Positions 24,601 to 38,136 of a stretch of DNA of 64,000 nucleotides are shown in pieces. Made by a program: the position numbers and the translations under genes. Below the pieces are notes generated by a model, which was not told where the DNA came from, ran no database searches, and was given only the letters and a program-made list of their open reading frames with translations. Position 1 is the stretch's first letter. Each line of letters starts with the position of its first letter. The stretch covers positions 7,859,030 through 7,923,029 of the forward strand of contig NC_054877.1 of assembly GCF_018320785.1 (NCBI RefSeq), read 5' to 3'. The stretch comes from Cheilinus undulatus. Taxonomy: Eukaryota; Chordata; Actinopteri; Labriformes; Labridae.

Positions 24601-27483
24601 TGGTAAAAAGATCGAAACTTTCAAACAGATGTGCTCCGAATTCAAACTGCAGTTCCAGCAAACACTGGCAGAGAAACTTCCATCAATCCGAGGAGGAGGA
24701 GAAGAAGAGTCTGTACTTGCAGAGATCCTGAGTAAAATAGAGTCTTCTCCTTTCAACAGCAAAAACCTGAATGAATGGATGGACTGTAAAGAGAAAGAAA
24801 TCTGGCTTGTAAAATCTTTTACAAACATGATAAAATACATCAAAGTTGTTCCATCCCAAAAAGTTCACGAGGAAATTTTCAGTCCTGAACATGCTGTCTG
24901 TTTTGTGTTCACCTCACTGGAAATTGATGAACCATACCTCTGCTCTTTGTCAAACTACCTGAAACAACCAGACAACCCTCATGATCCACATACACAGGAT
25001 TTAGAGAGGGAACAATGGTACTTCTCCCATGAAGTGACAGAGTCAATGAGGAAAAAAGCAAAGCTCATCAGTGACTTTGCAGAGGCCAACCAGGAGAACA
25101 AGAGCGTAAAGTTTCTGACAGTTGGAATAACAAATGAGAAACAGAAAGGTGCAGCCATCTACCTTTATGAACATGGGCGTCTTGTCACTGAGAATTTTGA
25201 GCCACCGTCAAAGCCTGAAACTGTCACAGTAAAGGACATAAACCACAACAGTGTGACACTGAAGACTGATCCACCGAAGTTTGGATCAGAGAACATCACC
25301 TCCTACTCTGTTGAGTACTGTGTCAGTGGAGATGAAGAGGACGGATGGAAACGACAGACAACAGCATCAAAAACTCAAGAGTTCACCATGAGTGAAACTC
25401 AGTGAAACACTGAGTACACGTTCAGGTGCAGAGCAGTGACCTCTGTGGGTGTTGGACCAGCTAATCAAGTCAGTGTCCCATGCAAAACCTTACCATGCAG
25501 CCCTCCGGGTCAACCTCAAGTTGAATCAAACTCAAGTGAGATATCAGCCAGCTGGGAAAGACCTGCTGAGCTTGGACAAGATGTCGACATTTTAAGCTAC
25601 ATCGTGGAGTATGCCAGAACAGACAAGATAACAGACAAAGAAAAGGATCTCCAGTGGAACCAAGTGATGGCAGGAGCAGAGAAGGTGATCATTCCAGGGC
25701 TTCAGTCAGAGACAGAGTATGCTGTCAGGGTCAGCTGTGACTGTGGAGCAGCTGGAAGAAGCAAGGAGAGCATCTCTGTGAAAGTCTGCACGACTAGACG
25801 AGAATTTGCAAGCCTTGCAGAATACCTCAAACACACTAGCAAAAAGAAACTCTCTGCATCACCGTCAGTCTACAAACTGTCTCTGGAAAAAGAAGATATT
25901 GACATTGAAGGATGTCGAAAGTTCAACTTTGGCAAAGAAACAATGAGGCAAAATCGCACTCTAATGCTTATGGGAGCAACCGGATCAGGAAAGTCCACTC
26001 TAATCAATGCAATGATCAACTACATTGTCGGAGTCAACTGGAAGGATGATTTCAGATTCAAATTAATCGATGAAGATGAGTCCAGATCACAAGCTGAAAG
26101 CCAGACCTCTAAAGTCACTGTGTACAAAATCAATCACCAGGAGGGATTCAAAATTCCCTTCTCTCTGACTGTTGTGGACACTCCAGGGTTTGGTGATACA
26201 AGAGGAATCGGACGAGACAGGGAGATCACAGAACAAATTCAGAGACTTTTCACCTCTGATAATGGAGTTAATGAGATTGACGCAGTGTGTTTTGTTACTC
26301 AGGCTTCTCTCGCACGACTAACAGCAACACAACGATATGTCTTTGACTCAGTTCTCTCCATTTTTGGAAAAGATGTGGCAGAAAACATTGAGATGCTGGT
26401 GACATTTGCAGATGGCAAGCAGCCCCCTGTTCTTGAGGCAATAAATGTGTCCGGGGTCCCTTGTCCAAAAAACGACATAGGGCTTCCAGTTCACTTCAAG
26501 TTCAACAACTCAGCATTATTTGCAGACAACAGATCCATCAATGACAGAGCTTGTGATGAGGATTCAGATAATGATGACAACTTTGATGAAATTTTTTGGA
26601 AAATGGGAGCCAAAAGTTTGGAGAAGGTCTTCAATGCTTTGGTTAAAATGTCAACCAAGAGCCTGCGAATGACCCAAGAGGTTCTCAAAGAAAGAAAACA
26701 GCTTGAAGTAGCTGTTGAAGGTTTGCAACCACAGGTAAAAATCGGATTAGCAAAACTTGAAGAAATCAAGAAAACCAAAGAAAAGATTAAAGAGCAGGAA
26801 ACAGTCATAACTACAAATGCAAACCATGTCATTGAAGTGGATGTGATTAAGCCAGTGGAAAAAAAACTGACTAATAAAGGAGAGTACATCACCAACTGCC
26901 AGAAGTGTTCAATGACGTGCCACTACCCATGTGCAATAAAAGATGATGACAAAAAACATGACTGTGCAGCAATGAGTAGCAATGGGATGTGCAATGTCTG
27001 CCCTGGAAGATGCATTTGGAATGTGCATTTCAACCAAACATACCGTTGGGAGTATGTGAAAGTGAAAGAGAAGAAGACACTGCAAGAGCTTAAAGAGAAG
27101 TATGACAAAGCTAAAAAGAGAAGATGACTGTTCAAGAGTTGGTCGAGTGGCAGGAGAAAGAAATTTCCCATCTTGAAGACATGATTATGTCCCTTATAGA
27201 TCAGTGTGCTAAAAGTATCACACGTCTGCAAGAGATCGCCCTAAGGCCCAACCCTCTGACCATCCCACAGTACATTGACATGCTGATCGAAGGAGAAAAG
27301 GCAGAAGCCAAAGAGGGTTATTTGGCTCGAATCCAGTGTTTGGAAGCAATGAGGGACAAGGCAAACATCATCTCAAAAGTTTGCAAGCGAGAAACGGATG
27401 CAACAACAGAGGAGGAAATGACAGATGAAAATCAAAAGGAGAAAGAAAAGACAAGCATCTGGGGGCGCTTGAAATTTTGGTGA
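21566..27483 (+). CDS. SNTX-like / FN3 / P-loop GTPase gene, frame broken
   Basis: A large fish gene of the stonustoxin-like (SNTX) family, most members of which are ordinary non-venom paralogues. The coding exons are 21552-21665 (ATG at 21566; start could lie upstream) and 23784-27483. They join at a GT/AG phase-1 intron. Order of parts, counting from that ATG: SNTX MACPF-like region (about 1-270), helical region (to about 390), SNTX thioredoxin-like region (about 400-500), two FN3 domains (about 505-600 and 605-700), P-loop GTPase with Walker A GATGSGKST (about 764) and G3 DTPGFGDT (about 832), a Cys-rich patch (26896-27015), then a coiled coil. Two breaks: an in-frame TGA at 25403-25405 inside the first FN3, and a one-base frameshift at about 27122. 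It makes 573 codons before the TGA and 573 between the breaks. Cellular role unknown; a cytosolic defence role is only a guess. It may be a pseudogene, a null allele or a sequence error. Confidence 0.8.
22590..22679. mobile_element. 90-bp hAT-type remnant with perfect 8-bp TSD
   Basis: AAGATTAG occurs at 22582-22589 and again at 22680-22687. The 90 bp between starts GGGCTGCATAGAC and contains a palindromic GACTAGTCGACCAGTCGAC. It lies in the intron of the SNTX-like gene and is most likely an internally deleted hAT MITE. Confidence 0.5.
23651..23703. repeat. (ATT)n / (TAA)n microsatellite
   Basis: AT-only trinucleotide repeat that ends about 80 bp before the acceptor of the main SNTX-like exon. 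Confidence 0.9.
23784..27483 (+). CDS. SNTX-like gene, main 3.7-kb exon
   Basis: The acceptor (TTCTCTTTTGCAG) ends at 23783. The ORF visible from 23705 includes intron sequence and a spurious upstream ATG. The exon carries nearly the whole protein, as large single exons do in this family. The frame is open to the TGA at 25403, continues in the same frame from 25406 to the TGA at 27125, and then continues in another frame from ATG 27124 to the TGA at 27481. The last part (119 codons) is a charged coiled coil with a RPNPLTIPQYIDML motif. A variant poly(A) signal ATTAAA lies at 28144, but is weak evidence. Confidence 0.8.
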
Positions 27484-29564
27484 TACAAGGAAAAGTATGA
27501 TGTTAAGTTTGTTTCTTAAATCATTCTAAAAGTTTAGCTCTGGTTTAAACTAGAATGAAGGAATTCAAAAAGCAGCAAAACATCATGATCATCAAAATGT
27601 TCATATTCATATTCATATGATAAAACCATGATAGTCTTTGCAAGATATCCTGGTTTTGAATGCTCCTTAATCCAATGAAGGTGTGTTTTTCTTTCATTCC
27701 TTCTGATCCAGACTGATGTATGTCAATGCGTAAGAAAATTGTGTTTTTTAAATGAATATTTGCTTTGTATTTAGAACAGTGAATGTTCCTCATGATGATT
27801 GAATGGGTTTTTTTTTCTACGTTTTTAATTTGTAGTGTTGGTGTAGCTTTTGCAGGAAACAACTGAGACACATACAATAGTGAGGAACTGCAACTAAAGT
27901 TAAGACCAAGCCACCTACACCAATGTGCCATCCAAGCAATCTCATGTTTCAGATTTTAACTTTTACATTTAAACTCATAATGCATTTTGTGTGTTCTGTT
28001 TTCTGATAGTGCTTTGTTTCATCTCTGTTATACCTAAAAGGGCAAAAAAATAATCTCATAGAATTTGGCTATAAAGATGTTGATCACTGACAAAAATTGT
28101 AAATATGTTGCACTGGAAATGTTGGTTAACTAATTGTTGTGTGATTAAAAAAATGTAATATTAAACTGATTTGACTGGCAGTAAGTTACCTTTCCTTCAT
28201 CATTTTTTTCTGTCTTCTCTCTAAATCTTAAATGTGTCTGAATGACACGCTTTACTGCAAAATGTTGACAGTCACAGGTTTACTGAGCTGAAGTTTGATT
28301 CTCAATGCAGCAAAATCTTTGGTCAAATAAGAAACCAAAATTACAGGGGACTTTGTTCATCTATTTTAATCTTGCTTCCTTTGCTCATTTTTTCATTCCT
28401 CTTTGCAAGAAATTGATAGAGATAATGGAAGAGTAGGATAAATTACTAATGAGAAATCCACTTCACAGCAAAGTCTCACACCAATGACAAGCTGATTCAC
28501 AAAAATCAAATTTCAAATTTTACAGACTTACAGGAAACCCATTCTTCCAATTCCTTCAAGATTTTCTTCACATAAATATAGTATGATAATCTAGTCATGT
28601 CTTGCACTAAAACACACTTGTTAACTTATTCTATATGTAGTCTAAATTATCAGATGATCATATGTGGCAATATTTTGGTTAATAAATATAGTCATTTAAA
28701 CACTGTTTGAAATATCCTTCTGTTGAAATCCACAGTTCATAGCCTGAAATTTATGCAACCAAGGTCCATGTTATTATGTATGATAGATGTTGCATTTAAT
28801 TCATTTGAATTCTTATCTCAACAATTAAGGAAATATCATAAACTCAACTTACTTATGATTTGATATTCTAAATAAAAACTCCTCATCTAAGAACATTATT
28901 AGCCTCATAGCATAATAGCCTGAGTCATATTTTAAAAGGAACCCTGCATGATCAGACTAATTCACCTGATTGGATAGATATTTTTATCTCTCCTGTTTAT
29001 ATTAAACAAAAAGAAAATAGATATCTGCATTTTGAGTAAATATGAGCTCAAAAACTCACCAGGAGGCTGCCACGTTTTGGTCCGTACTGGTAGTGTGATG
29101 TCACTTGTCCAGAGCGCTCCTCCCCATCCCGATGCTGACCCTTTCAGACTGGTAGAGGGCTGCATCACACATGCTGAGAGACCCTGCACCTCACACACAC
29201 AGAATACTGAGATTTGAGGTCTCGTGCATTTTTTTCCTTGCACTACTAGCAGTTATTGGTAAAAACAGACAGGAAATGAGAAATAGAGAGCCATACTTAC
29301 CTTGTTGCCAATATGTGCGTTCACATCGGTAGAATATGTTTGGAATCTGTTTCTTGACGACCCTGATGAAGGCCACAAGCTAAAACATTTAACACAGCTG
29401 TTCCCCAAACTACACATAGTATTCCACATGGTACAAAATGTTGCAGGTAAAGACAATTAGAATTTGGAGAAACTCCCTTCGTTTGTGCATAATGCTTTTG
29501 TTTTGGAAAGCTCCCGGAAGGTTTCACTATACATGTCAGCTCAGCTTTACTCTAAATGCAGATA
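27484..29564. other. 3' flank and intergenic DNA, no gene seen
   Basis: The first several hundred bases are probably the 3' UTR of the SNTX-like gene. ORFs at 27545-27931 and 28962-29243 have no recognisable features. A phrase near 29355-29385 (GACGACCCTGATGAAGGCC) is one I associate with dispersed fish repeats. Confidence 0.45.
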
Positions 29565-31200
<1,636 letters not shown>

Positions 31201-31202
31201 TA

Positions 31203-34200
31203 TCTACTGAATTTTTTGTACAATTTACAATATACGAGAGGTACAAATTTCTATCCAATTAGTTGAATTTCTTAAAGAAGATAAGCCACAACAACAACAA
31301 CTAGATAAATAAAAGTGACTTAATAGATAATAAAGATTATGATTAATTTATTAGATGACAGGCATGTAATGATTACGGACTGTAACAAGCACTCTGATTG
31401 GCTGAGGTTATAGGCAATAAGGCACAATGAATCAGCAGAGTTAGGCAGATATCACAGTTTGGCCAAAAAATGACTGGCAATTATGCCATGAGGCTAACAA
31501 TATGTAAAATGTGCTTAAAGATGGTCACCTGCATGTTGAACTTAAAATGTAAATGCCAAAGAATTTATAAGAGGAAAGCTGTTGTTAAGACTGCTAACAT
31601 GAAGAAGCATCAGTGTAAATGTAGTTCTAACTTATCTGCTGTTAAAAGTACACTGAAATACTAGAGCTACAGTAAGAAGAATTAAAACATGAAAGTATTG
31701 CTCAGCAGCACGGCTAAGTGAGTGATATGAAACCAGATGAACCTATTTCGTCAGCTCAAGTAAGATAATGAGCTTTACCACTAACGATAGAGTGGGCTAG
31801 CAGTATGAGATTGAACTTTGTATGGTATTACATCTGCATCAATGGGCTGAGAGTTCACTTATAGGAATACTGTTTGAGATGAGCAATGAAGCACAGAAAT
31901 GTGTTAGGTGAGAAATAAAGAGTCAGGAGGAGTTGCATGAAGGTGAACAAATTTATTGTTGTTCAGGAATGTCAAAGTAAAGGGAGTCAACTTCACATCT
32001 GCAGACGTTGCTGCACATTCATTACACTGACAAAAAAACAGATTAACCTTTTCTGACAGTTTTAATTCAAAGGTTGATTTTGCTCTTTTTTTCCTTTTTT
32101 GAGGAGTTAACTGAACTTGATCACTTCTGAGGCTGCTAAAAGTTTCACTCATCAAAAACGACCACGTCAAGCCATTGTGTTTACAAACAGAGGATAATGT
32201 GTGAGACAGAATTTTAGAAATGGTGAAAATAAACCAGCTTTCTTTTTAGCTGGATTAAAAAATCAAAAGGTTTTTCTGTTGATTTTGAAACAATTCCAAT
32301 CCCGTAAGACTACTAGCTACTTTAAAAGGTACTTTTCAGCAGTGACACTGTTTGGTGTGCTGCTCTGTGCCAAGAGTGTTCAAAACTATGGGGCCACAGT
32401 ACCCCCTGCTGGACAAACTGGCAGATAATCAATCAAAACCACCACAAAATATCAGTCAACATATTTACCCTGCAGATTGTGCAGGAAATATCTCAATAAG
32501 TGATAAGGGAGTCTTTAAATGTGCTGGTAATCTTCAAACATAAGATTCTGTGTATAACACACTTTCAACCCATTTCTCATCAACAAGTGGGCTGTGTCTC
32601 TATATTCCAGTCGCTAAAACGCCAGTATCAAATACTAAAATGCACCATCATGACTAATGTCTTTTCCAACCATTTATTGCTCACTGTAAGCATCAGCTTC
32701 ACTGTGCACCATGTGCAATGATACATGGCTGCACAGACCAGCCTGGTGATACCACGCTTACCATCTTTGTTCCCCTCACAAGGTTATAATTCTGTATTTA
32801 GAGAAAACTGTGGTATACTGCTAAGTAAAATAAAGCCTGTGGAGTGCAGCTTTAATTGGAAAGACTCCTCAGTTAAAGACAACGTGGGGTTGGGAAGAGT
32901 GACTCGCAATCCTGATGCTATCTTGTGCACTATGCCCCCGGCTCCCTCCACATTTCCCCTCTCTACAGCTCTGTTATCAAAACATCTTTACCAAATCAAA
33001 CCAACCTCAAAAATGATCAATATCAAGTAAACAGCTCAAAACATTTCCAGTCAAAGTTGAACATTTAAAGTTAATCAAACAGTTGAAATTTTGAGTATTT
33101 ATCTCAGTCCTGTTTGGTGTACAATGAGGTGTTTTAATGATCGAATCCACCTCCTGCGGTTCCAGACAAAAACAGATTTCAAAGATTTCTTCAAGACAAG
33201 ACATTCAATCCGTTTCCTCTTTTTGAGGTCAGTAACATTTTTTAGTTTGTGATGAGATTATTTTGGTTTTTTTTTACCATAATGTAAAAGACTCATATTA
33301 TTCAGATCTGAAACTAATGAAACACATAGACATACATATAGTTACACAGGACCTATAATATCTTACATGAGATGTGAGGTTCAGATTTTTATGTTGTTTT
33401 CCTAAAGAAACTTTGCTTGACCTAGACATCAGAGCAGCATCTTAAACACAGTGATAAAAAACATGGAAAACAATTCAAATCCAGCTCCTGATGGACATTT
33501 TTGGAATTAAAGCCCACATAAAAAAACAAAATGGTAGGAATAATGTAACAAAGACTCATGCTGAGCTGCCTCTTTAATTTTTTAGCTGCAACAATCAAAA
33601 CAGAGAAAATAAAGGGAAAATACAGCAAATAGTTGACCTGCTGAGGTTTATTTTGTTATCATAATGTTGATAAAAGCAGGTCAGACTGTGGATGCCTCTG
33701 TGGCTTTTAAAGCTAAAAAAATAGCTCAGAACAAGTCATTTCCTTAAATATTTGATCTTTTTTTTGTATGTGGGTGCCAGACGACTCCAGAATTTAACTT
33801 TAATCAGACACATGCTGTAATGGCTGGGGTGTAGCCAGACAAATGATCTCTACTGTAAGTTTTTTTTCCCCTGACAGGCTCAAACTCTCATTTCACAGAG
33901 AGACAACATAACAGGAAGGATTGAGATTGTCAAAAGTCTCAATGCTTCTGAAACTCAACACAACTTTGAGTGCAAACATGAATGGATATTGTATCGTTTC
34001 AAGCAGGGGCTATCAGAAATATTGGTATTAGAGAGTCAAAAATTTTGACAACCTTGAAAGGTTTATCAGGACAGATGAACACTTTCACAAGGAATGTTTT
34101 GGCTCCAGATATGACAAAAATATTTCTTTTTTCACCTCAGAGAGACAAAAGATTCAGAGCTTATAGCCGATTTAGCTGAGCTTAGCACCAACACTGGAAA

Positions 34201-35880
34201 CAAGGGGGGATTCTAGCATTGTTCAATCACAGAAAATTAGAAATCTGGATATTTCCTTACTGCCGAGAGCAGTTCTCAATTAAAGCAGCAAATAAGGAAA
34301 ACAAATAAGACTTCTTAGTTTATCAATGGACATTTTTACATGCCAAAATAGTTGGGAACCCCTTGTGATAAACAAATCTTGGCTTTAACTCTTTTCTCCT
34401 CTCAGTAGAGGTGTCTAATATATGACAACACATGAAGCTGATTATTTTACTTTTTGTAACAGGGAAAGTTTGACACTTAGAGTGTAACAGACACTTTAAC
34501 ATAAGTTCCTTCATCAGTTTAGCATAATGTATGGACGGATTTCCTGCTGATATTGTTGGAAAAACAAACAAACAAACAAAAAGATTAAAAAAAGGTCACA
34601 CAGTAAAAACTCTAACAACTTTCTGCCTTTAAACATATTTTTCCAAAGTGGCTTGATGCCTTCTTCCGTTTATCAGCTTATTGGTTGACCTTTTAGTAGA
34701 AAACTTCTTGTCAGTGTATTTGGCACCAGTATTTATCTTTGTCTCCTCAACAAAAGGTAAAATCTGAATTTTCTAAAACTTGGCCCTTAAGGATTAAAAA
34801 GTCCAAGGCTTTTAGAAATGCTCTGGTTGGTTTCTTTAGCCTGCAGCAGCGAAAAAGGCTGCAATGGTTGCAATGAAGTCGAGTTACATCCACTAGAAGT
34901 TGATGTTTTTATAACCGACTGAATCAAATAATTTTTCTTAGTGGCAAAAAAGGTTCCTCTGATGATTATAGGACACTACTATACTGTTGCTCTTTTGACA
35001 AAAGCTGTAAATTTACCTCAAAAAACCTGACTGTTGCCATTACTGGAGTTGTTTTAACAAAGATTATATTCTGGTCCCAATTTACAATGTTAAAACACAA
35101 GTCAATGTTGCCAATCTAAGATAATCCAGAGTATTAAGCTCTGTTCACAAAGGATTAGTCTCACCGGGGGATTTCTGATCACTTATGAATGACCTCTGAC
35201 TTCAATGTTTGTTCTCAAACATTCCCACAGAATAAGGAAAGTCTGTAATTTACTCAAATTTACTGAAATTTCTGACTAAAAGCAAAGAGATGCTGCATAA
35301 CAGCAGTAATGAATAACACGCTGTGCATTCTTGTTTATAATTTCCACACAAATAAAGTATTTTGGTTCACAGTGCACTTCACAGGTGACATTTCCTTCCT
35401 TTGAATCCTGCACATATTGTTTGTTTGCAACTAAACGTATGCAAACTTTGAATTTTTTTTATCATCTATTTCATCTATAATTGATGAACTAGTGACTAAT
35501 GTCCCTTTACTTTTCTAATGTGCACTGCAACACTAACAACACTGCAGCCATTTAAGTCTGTGTCACTCCTGCAAGAAGAAGCAAACCACGAGAGCACCTT
35601 TCTGCACCGTTTAGTCATTTACTTACATCCTCATGTAGAAACAGGGCCAGGTTTAAGCACACTACAGCTCACCTTTAAGGCCACCAGATGATAGCAGCTT
35701 TTTTGATGGCAGAGAATAAGCAGATCATTTAGAGGACAGATTTCTTCTGAGGAAGTCGGTGGTGTTCATCCTCCCTGGTGAACTAAACAGCACTGGTTAA
35801 CACTTTCTTTGTTGTCCTGATAAACATTTTGTTCTCAGTTACATTACATAAAGCAGATCTTTCTCTTTATAGCATTTCCC
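31203..35880. other. Intergenic DNA, no gene seen
   Basis: 4.7 kb of AT-rich sequence with only short ORFs (all under about 105 codons) that show no domain, splice or codon pattern. No clear element ends were found. It lies between the Tc1 copy and the Harbinger-type element. Confidence 0.5.
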
Positions 35881-36644
35881 TAAAGCCTGGTTTAAACTTC
35901 AGCATTGAATCTATGCCGTAGCACACGGGTTCCCTCCTACTCATAACCTAGAAAAGCTAAGCCTATCCAGGACGCACTTGAAAATTAAACATCAATTCTA
36001 ATTGTTTTCATCAACAAAATCATAACATAATAGGACTACTTACTTAATAGTTACATGCCAAAAGATATGTGTATGAAGTATTTATTATTTTGACATCAGA
36101 GTACACAAATTCTATTTTTTTTTTTAATTAAAGAGGATCTTTTAATTTTCTGGGCAAAACATAATTATCATGTTTAAGAAGTTGTGCATTTACATGAACT
36201 AAAACTACAAATTTTTGAAATTATAAAGTCGAGAACAGCTGATTGAATAGAATTAATTCAGACCAGATTAAGCAGTTTTCATTTCAATGCACACTCACAA
36301 GAGAGCCTAACCCATTACTTTTTACTGTGATTGATCTATAATGAAATACTTGAGAATTTAGCCCAAAATCAACAGATTATCATTTCTGTAAACTGGGGTT
36401 ACTAAATTTAACACTTTACAATGTTGTAAATTTATGACATTCACATCAAATTTATGCTTTTTAGTTGTAAATTTTTGAGCTGTTCTTATGAATGTATGAC
36501 TTTTAAACTCTAAAATATTGAGTTTAGTTTCCCGTAAATATACATCTTAAATCTTAAAATTTCAAGTTTTTTTTTAATCATTTAGGGTGGCCCTAATACA
36601 CCACCCTTAATTAATCTGTAATTGTGATTTAAAAAAATATATAT

Positions 36645-36682
36645 ATGCACTAACAGGCACCTGCTCTACCAGCTGAGCTAAC
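36645..36682 (-). repeat. tRNA-like 5' half (SINE head)
   Basis: The minus strand reads GGTTAGCTCAGCTGGTAGAG, a clear tRNA D-arm/A-box phrase. No B box or acceptor stem follows, because the sequence runs into an AT repeat. It is best read as a truncated tRNA-derived SINE, not a tRNA gene. Confidence 0.5.
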
Positions 36683-36713
36683 CCGTCATACTTGCACATC
36701 TAATTTTGACCCT

Positions 36714-36851
36714 GTCAGAGCAGATGATTAACCAAGGAAACAAATGTATCTCCATCTAAGTCTCTTTTGGTGGCTGAAAGAAATTCCCTCATCTGTTGTG
36801 ATTCAGTCGCCATACGTTCCATCTCCTCTGCCGTCTCCACTCTTTTCTTCT
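36714..36851 (-). pseudogene. Coding remnant inside the Harbinger-type element
   Basis: A 46-codon open stretch ends at a TGA. It encodes a charged helical peptide (RVETAEEMERMATESQQMRE and then a KRDLDGDTF segment). It could be the C-terminal tail of the second (Myb-like) protein of a Harbinger element, or of a host-derived passenger. No ATG and no upstream domain were found, so the function is unassigned. Confidence 0.35.
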
Positions 36852-37983
36852 TTGCAGTAACAGTTTAATCAACTGCAGCTCAGTATCCGTCAGCTTTGAA
36901 TCTCACACACTAGGTTCAGTTTTAGTCTCTGTGGTTTTACTGTTCATAAACAGGCAGAACATTTGCCAGGACCTGAACAGAAATTCAAAGGCCAAGCAGT
37001 GTTTCTGGCAGAGTATTGCAGAAGCACATGAACGCTTTATGCTACATGCTAATGACAGCGGAGGTCACTACAGCGTGATTATGGCATAGATTCAACAAAG
37101 GAGTTAAAACCAGGCTTAACTTTCACTGTTGTAAAAAGCATAAATACACTTTGCAGTACATCCAATACAAAGAAACTAAAATGGAATTATTAGGATAAAG
37201 ATTGGAACTCATTTTCCAGCAAATATGCCAAAACTAGAGGCTCCGCCTTTAAAATAGTCAGTTTTGTTGTTTCCTTCTCTGAGAGTGTCTGATGGAAACC
37301 TTGCAGACATTTCTCAGCATGTTCACAGCAGTTTACCTCTTTACTTAAGAGTGCATGGATTAATAAAAATATCAAGTAATCTTTAGTCACAACCCTCAAC
37401 ATACAACAGTGCACAGTAGTGACAGAAGGACTTTACCCAGCATGCTGTTGTTCTAACCTTTGCACTTTTTTGGCACTTTAGGTTAACGAAATACTGATCT
37501 GGTTTAACTTAGCAGCAAGAACACTTCTGATTTAGGTCAAAATAATGATTAAAATCAGACATAAGCGGGGAAATAACTGCATCAAATGTGAAGGCAAAAA
37601 GTTTTGGTGGGTGGAAAACTGCACAATGTTTATATCATGTAAATTGTAAGGAGTATTTTTTTTTTTCATTAAGAGCATTCTGGATGGGGGTTCTGTGTTA
37701 TTTTAGGCTCTGTTTCTCAAGAGTTGGTCAGAAAGTTTTTAACCATAACCCAAAACAAAAATAAACTACCTCTTGCTTTTAACTTTTCCATCTAACTTCA
37801 GTCTGAGCAGCAGGAACATGAGCATCAGAAGCTCTGGGATTTTGACCTTTAGTTTGGCATCCGAGTCTCAGCTGATGTGTCTTTTAGTGAGAATACAAAC
37901 TAAGTCAAGGTGATGGACCGACAACACATAAAAACACACCACACCTCTGACGTAGACGCTGAAACGCAGGATTGAACTCTCCT

Positions 37984-38136
37984 TCAGTAGCCCAGGTCCA
38001 GCTGAATTTTGTGCTCAAAAATTGCGATTAGCAGCATGATGCAGAAGCCCAGCAGGATGCCAGCGTTCTGCAGGAGGAAGAAGCCACAGTGGCTGAAGCC
38101 GTGGTCACCGGCGTTGTTGTGTAACATCTCAGGCAC
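37984..38136 (-). CDS. slc39a6: slc39a6 exon 12: TM8 and C-terminus
   Basis: Encodes [13 protein letters not shown], then [20 protein letters not shown] (TM8), and the tail [11 protein letters not shown] before TGA (37986-37984). The 3' UTR runs to lower coordinates. No AATAAA is seen nearby, so its end is not called. Confidence 0.94.
   Translation of the reverse strand: MPEMLHNNAGDHGFSHCGFFLLQNAGILLGFCIMLLIAIFEHKIQLDLGY

Larger units (their letters stand above)
35884..37116. mobile_element. PIF/Harbinger-type element (1.23 kb)
   Basis: Flanked by TAA on both sides (35881-35883 and 37117-37119), the 3-bp target expected for PIF/Harbinger. The left end is AGCCTGGTTTAAACTTC, followed by TTGAATCTATGCC. 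The reverse complement of the right end is AGCCTGGTTTTAACTCC, followed by TTGAATCTATGCC. The interior has a 46-codon open remnant on the minus strand (about 36851-36714). Confidence 0.7.

Noticed and set aside
25403..25405. TGA as a selenocysteine codon in the SNTX-like gene
   Set aside because: The position falls in an FN3 domain with no redox role, and no SECIS-like hairpin was recognised in the 3' flank. A nonsense change is simpler.
27124..27127. ATGA overlap as coupled translation of two proteins
   Set aside because: Reinitiation of this sort is rare in vertebrates, and the downstream segment reads as the natural tail of the upstream protein in another frame.
29290..29320. ATACTTACCTTG resembling the start of U1 snRNA
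   Set aside because: Similarity stops after about 11 bases; the rest does not fit U1. It can equally be a minus-strand splice donor by chance.
36645..36682. Possible tRNA gene on the minus strand
   Set aside because: Only the D-arm half is present and it runs into AT repeats.
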